DNA of 64,000 nucleotides from Actinomycetota bacterium (GTDB lineage Bacteria > Actinomycetota > Actinomycetes > S36-B12 > UBA10799): NCBI GenBank assembly GCA_020636995.1, contig JACJWU010000002.1:1-64000 (forward strand), read 5' to 3'. The translations under genes and the position numbers were made by a program. The notes beneath the pieces were generated by a model. It ran no database searches and was not told the origin of the DNA. It was given only the letters and a program-made list of their open reading frames with translations. Every line of letters starts with the position of its first letter. The first letter of the stretch is position 1. Shown piece by piece: positions 62,790 through 64,000 of this stretch.

Positions 62790-64000
62790 TCGCTGGCGGT
62801 CTCGGGTCGATGTGCCCGTGATGGTCGGACTGACACTGGTCGCGCTGGGCCTCGCCTGGTACTTCCGCACTGTCCTGGTCACCTCGGATCCGTGGCATTA
62901 CGCGATGGCGGCCCTGGACTTCGGCAACCACGAGTGGATCCCGTCGGGACTCACGCGGTGGGGGATCATCGTGCCGCTGATCCCGGTGGCGGCCGTCTTC
63001 GGGCAGACCCTGCCCACGTTCTACGCCTTCGCGTTCCTCGCCACGGCGATCGTGGTACCGGTGGTGTACGTCCTGGCGCGGTGGGTGGGCCCGACCACCG
63101 TGGCCGCGCTCACGGTGGTCACGTTCATCGCGATGCCGCTGACCTTCATCAACCTCTCGCGCGGCTACCCGGATCTGATGGCCGTCGCGCTCAACGGGCT
63201 CACCCTGATCCTCGTGCTGCGGGCCCGCGACACCGACCGGGTCGGGCCGCTGCTGCTCGCCGGGCTCGTCGCGGGGTGGGCCTTCGAGGTACGCGAGACC
63301 ACGGTCTTCACCTGGCCCATCTTCGCGGTGCTCATCTGGGGCCTGTCGCGGCGCTGGTTGGGGTACGCGGCGGTGCTGGTTGGCCTGGTGCCGTGGGCGG
63401 TGCTGGATCTCGGGCTGTCGTGGCTCACGCTGGGGGATCCTCTGGCGAAGTGGCACGTCCTGACGGGCTCGGACCTCAACGACTCGACCTCGCCACTGGA
63501 CGGCGCCTACCTGGGACAGCAGCGCTGGTGGTACCTCGCCCGGCTGCCAGTAGCCATGGCCCAGGAACCGTGGGGCTGGGTACTGCTGGTGGTCGCGGCG
63601 TTGGGGATCCTCGGCGGCCTGATCCTGCGGGGCCGGGTCGGGCTATACGTGATCTGGGTGCTGTTCCCGGCGATGCTGCTCGTACTGCAGGCCGGGGTGA
63701 TCGACCCGCAGCACCCCAGCGTGCGGGTCGACGTCCCGCGGTACTGGCTGGCGTTCCTGCCCGGCCTGACGATCTCCGCGGTGGCGCTGTGTGCTGCTGC
63801 CGCCTCGCGGATCCGCCTGCCCGGTTGGGTCGGGGCCGCCGTTCTGGCCGCGGTGGTCGTGGTGCCGGGGGTGCGTTTCGCCTCCACAGAACCCACGTTC
63901 CACCCCAACTCCGGCCAGCTTCCGTACGAGGTGGTGCAGAACCTTCCGGCCGGGCCGCAGATCTACACCGACGGTCGCACCCTGCGCATCCTCCCGGCGT
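62773..64000 (+). CDS. polytopic GT39-like (PMT/ArnT type) membrane glycosyltransferase, cut by window end
   Basis: The frame is open from ATG 62773 to the window edge (409 codons). It starts MPLSADRWRSRVDVPVMVGL and has at least nine hydrophobic segments. A DPWHYAMAALDFGN stretch in the first loop resembles the catalytic acidic loop of the dolichyl-phosphate-mannose-dependent family. After a later RYWLAFLPGL helix region the soluble C-terminal part begins. Such enzymes use polyprenyl-phosphate sugars on the outer membrane face. It overlaps the TagF-like gene by 17 bp. The C terminus is missing. Confidence 0.8.
   Translation, partial: MPLSADRWRSRVDVPVMVGLTLVALGLAWYFRTVLVTSDPWHYAMAALDFGNHEWIPSGLTRWGIIVPLIPVAAVFGQTLPTFYAFAFLATAIVVPVVYVLARWVGPTTVAALTVVTFIAMPLTFINLSRGYPDLMAVALNGLTLILVLRARDTDRVGPLLLAGLVAGWAFEVRETTVFTWPIFAVLIWGLSRRWLGYAAVLVGLVPWAVLDLGLSWLTLGDPLAKWHVLTGSDLNDSTSPLDGAYLGQQRWWYLARLPVAMAQEPWGWVLLVVAALGILGGLILRGRVGLYVIWVLFPAMLLVLQAGVIDPQHPSVRVDVPRYWLAFLPGLTISAVALCAAAASRIRLPGWVGAAVLAAVVVVPGVRFASTEPTFHPNSGQLPYEVVQNLPAGPQIYTDGRTLRILPA

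Overview
The window is high-GC DNA from an actinobacterium (Actinomycetota). The evidence is an actinobacterial-type rplL-rpoB-rpoC cluster, an IdeR-type iron regulator, a mycobacterial-type SerC, the actinobacterial marker families DUF2530, DUF3027 and DUF2771, an AccA3/AccD5/AccE acyl-CoA carboxylase and Ku/PolD end-joining proteins. Several gene blocks match the order known from mycobacteria: citA-serC-DUF2530-cspB, lpdA near pmmB/punA, and accA3-maf-accE-accD5-birA-PH protein-gtrA-purK-purE-fadE25. Genus cannot be read from the sequence alone. Many genes carry a TAnnnT hexamer 6-8 nt before an ATG or GTG start, so leaderless transcription appears common.

Layout. 1-7990: end of rplL, a structured rpoB leader, rpoB, rpoC and a strong terminator. 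8003-9640: two intergenic palindromes and an intact IS256-family element (8071-9500) with a 10-bp target duplication. 9672-15656: a minus-strand block with an MMPL transporter, an aldose-epimerase-like protein, a PECR-like SDR and an NlpC/P60 cell-wall hydrolase. 16019-25963: ideR, photolyase, a ParA and a ribbon-helix-helix-like protein, pdxH, citA, serC and the DUF2530/DUF3027/DUF2771 group. 26390-31490: cspB and a tightly overlapping nucleoside-salvage operon (punA-pmmB-RNase-barstar/VOC-deoC). 31575-38444: pirin, PolD and Ku, LpdA, a PrpF-like isomerase and a Gly-rich membrane protein. 38462-48501: acyl-CoA carboxylase genes with maf, birA, a PH-domain protein and a class III cyclase. 48608-55562: GtrA, two acyl-CoA dehydrogenases, purK/purE, an intact IS30-family element and fadE25. 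55567-64000: a cell-envelope cluster (LCP ligase, two GT2 enzymes, a GT2-TagF fusion, and a GT39-like membrane enzyme cut by the window edge).

Two things stand out. First, a repeated intergenic element lies at about 18023, 26047, 45144 and 59138. It has three GGTTAG boxes facing three CTAACC boxes at 19-20 bp spacing, and its flanks are also shared between copies. The copy at 26000-26306 has about 25-bp terminal inverted repeats, like a MITE. Other dyad repeats of related design occur at 8003, 9555, 40323 and around the IS30 element. Second, a lipoprotein guanyl-specific RNase overlaps by 4 bp a gene encoding a barstar domain fused to a glyoxalase (VOC) domain, inside an operon for nucleoside breakdown. 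This suggests an RNA-scavenging or toxin/immunity unit of unusual architecture.
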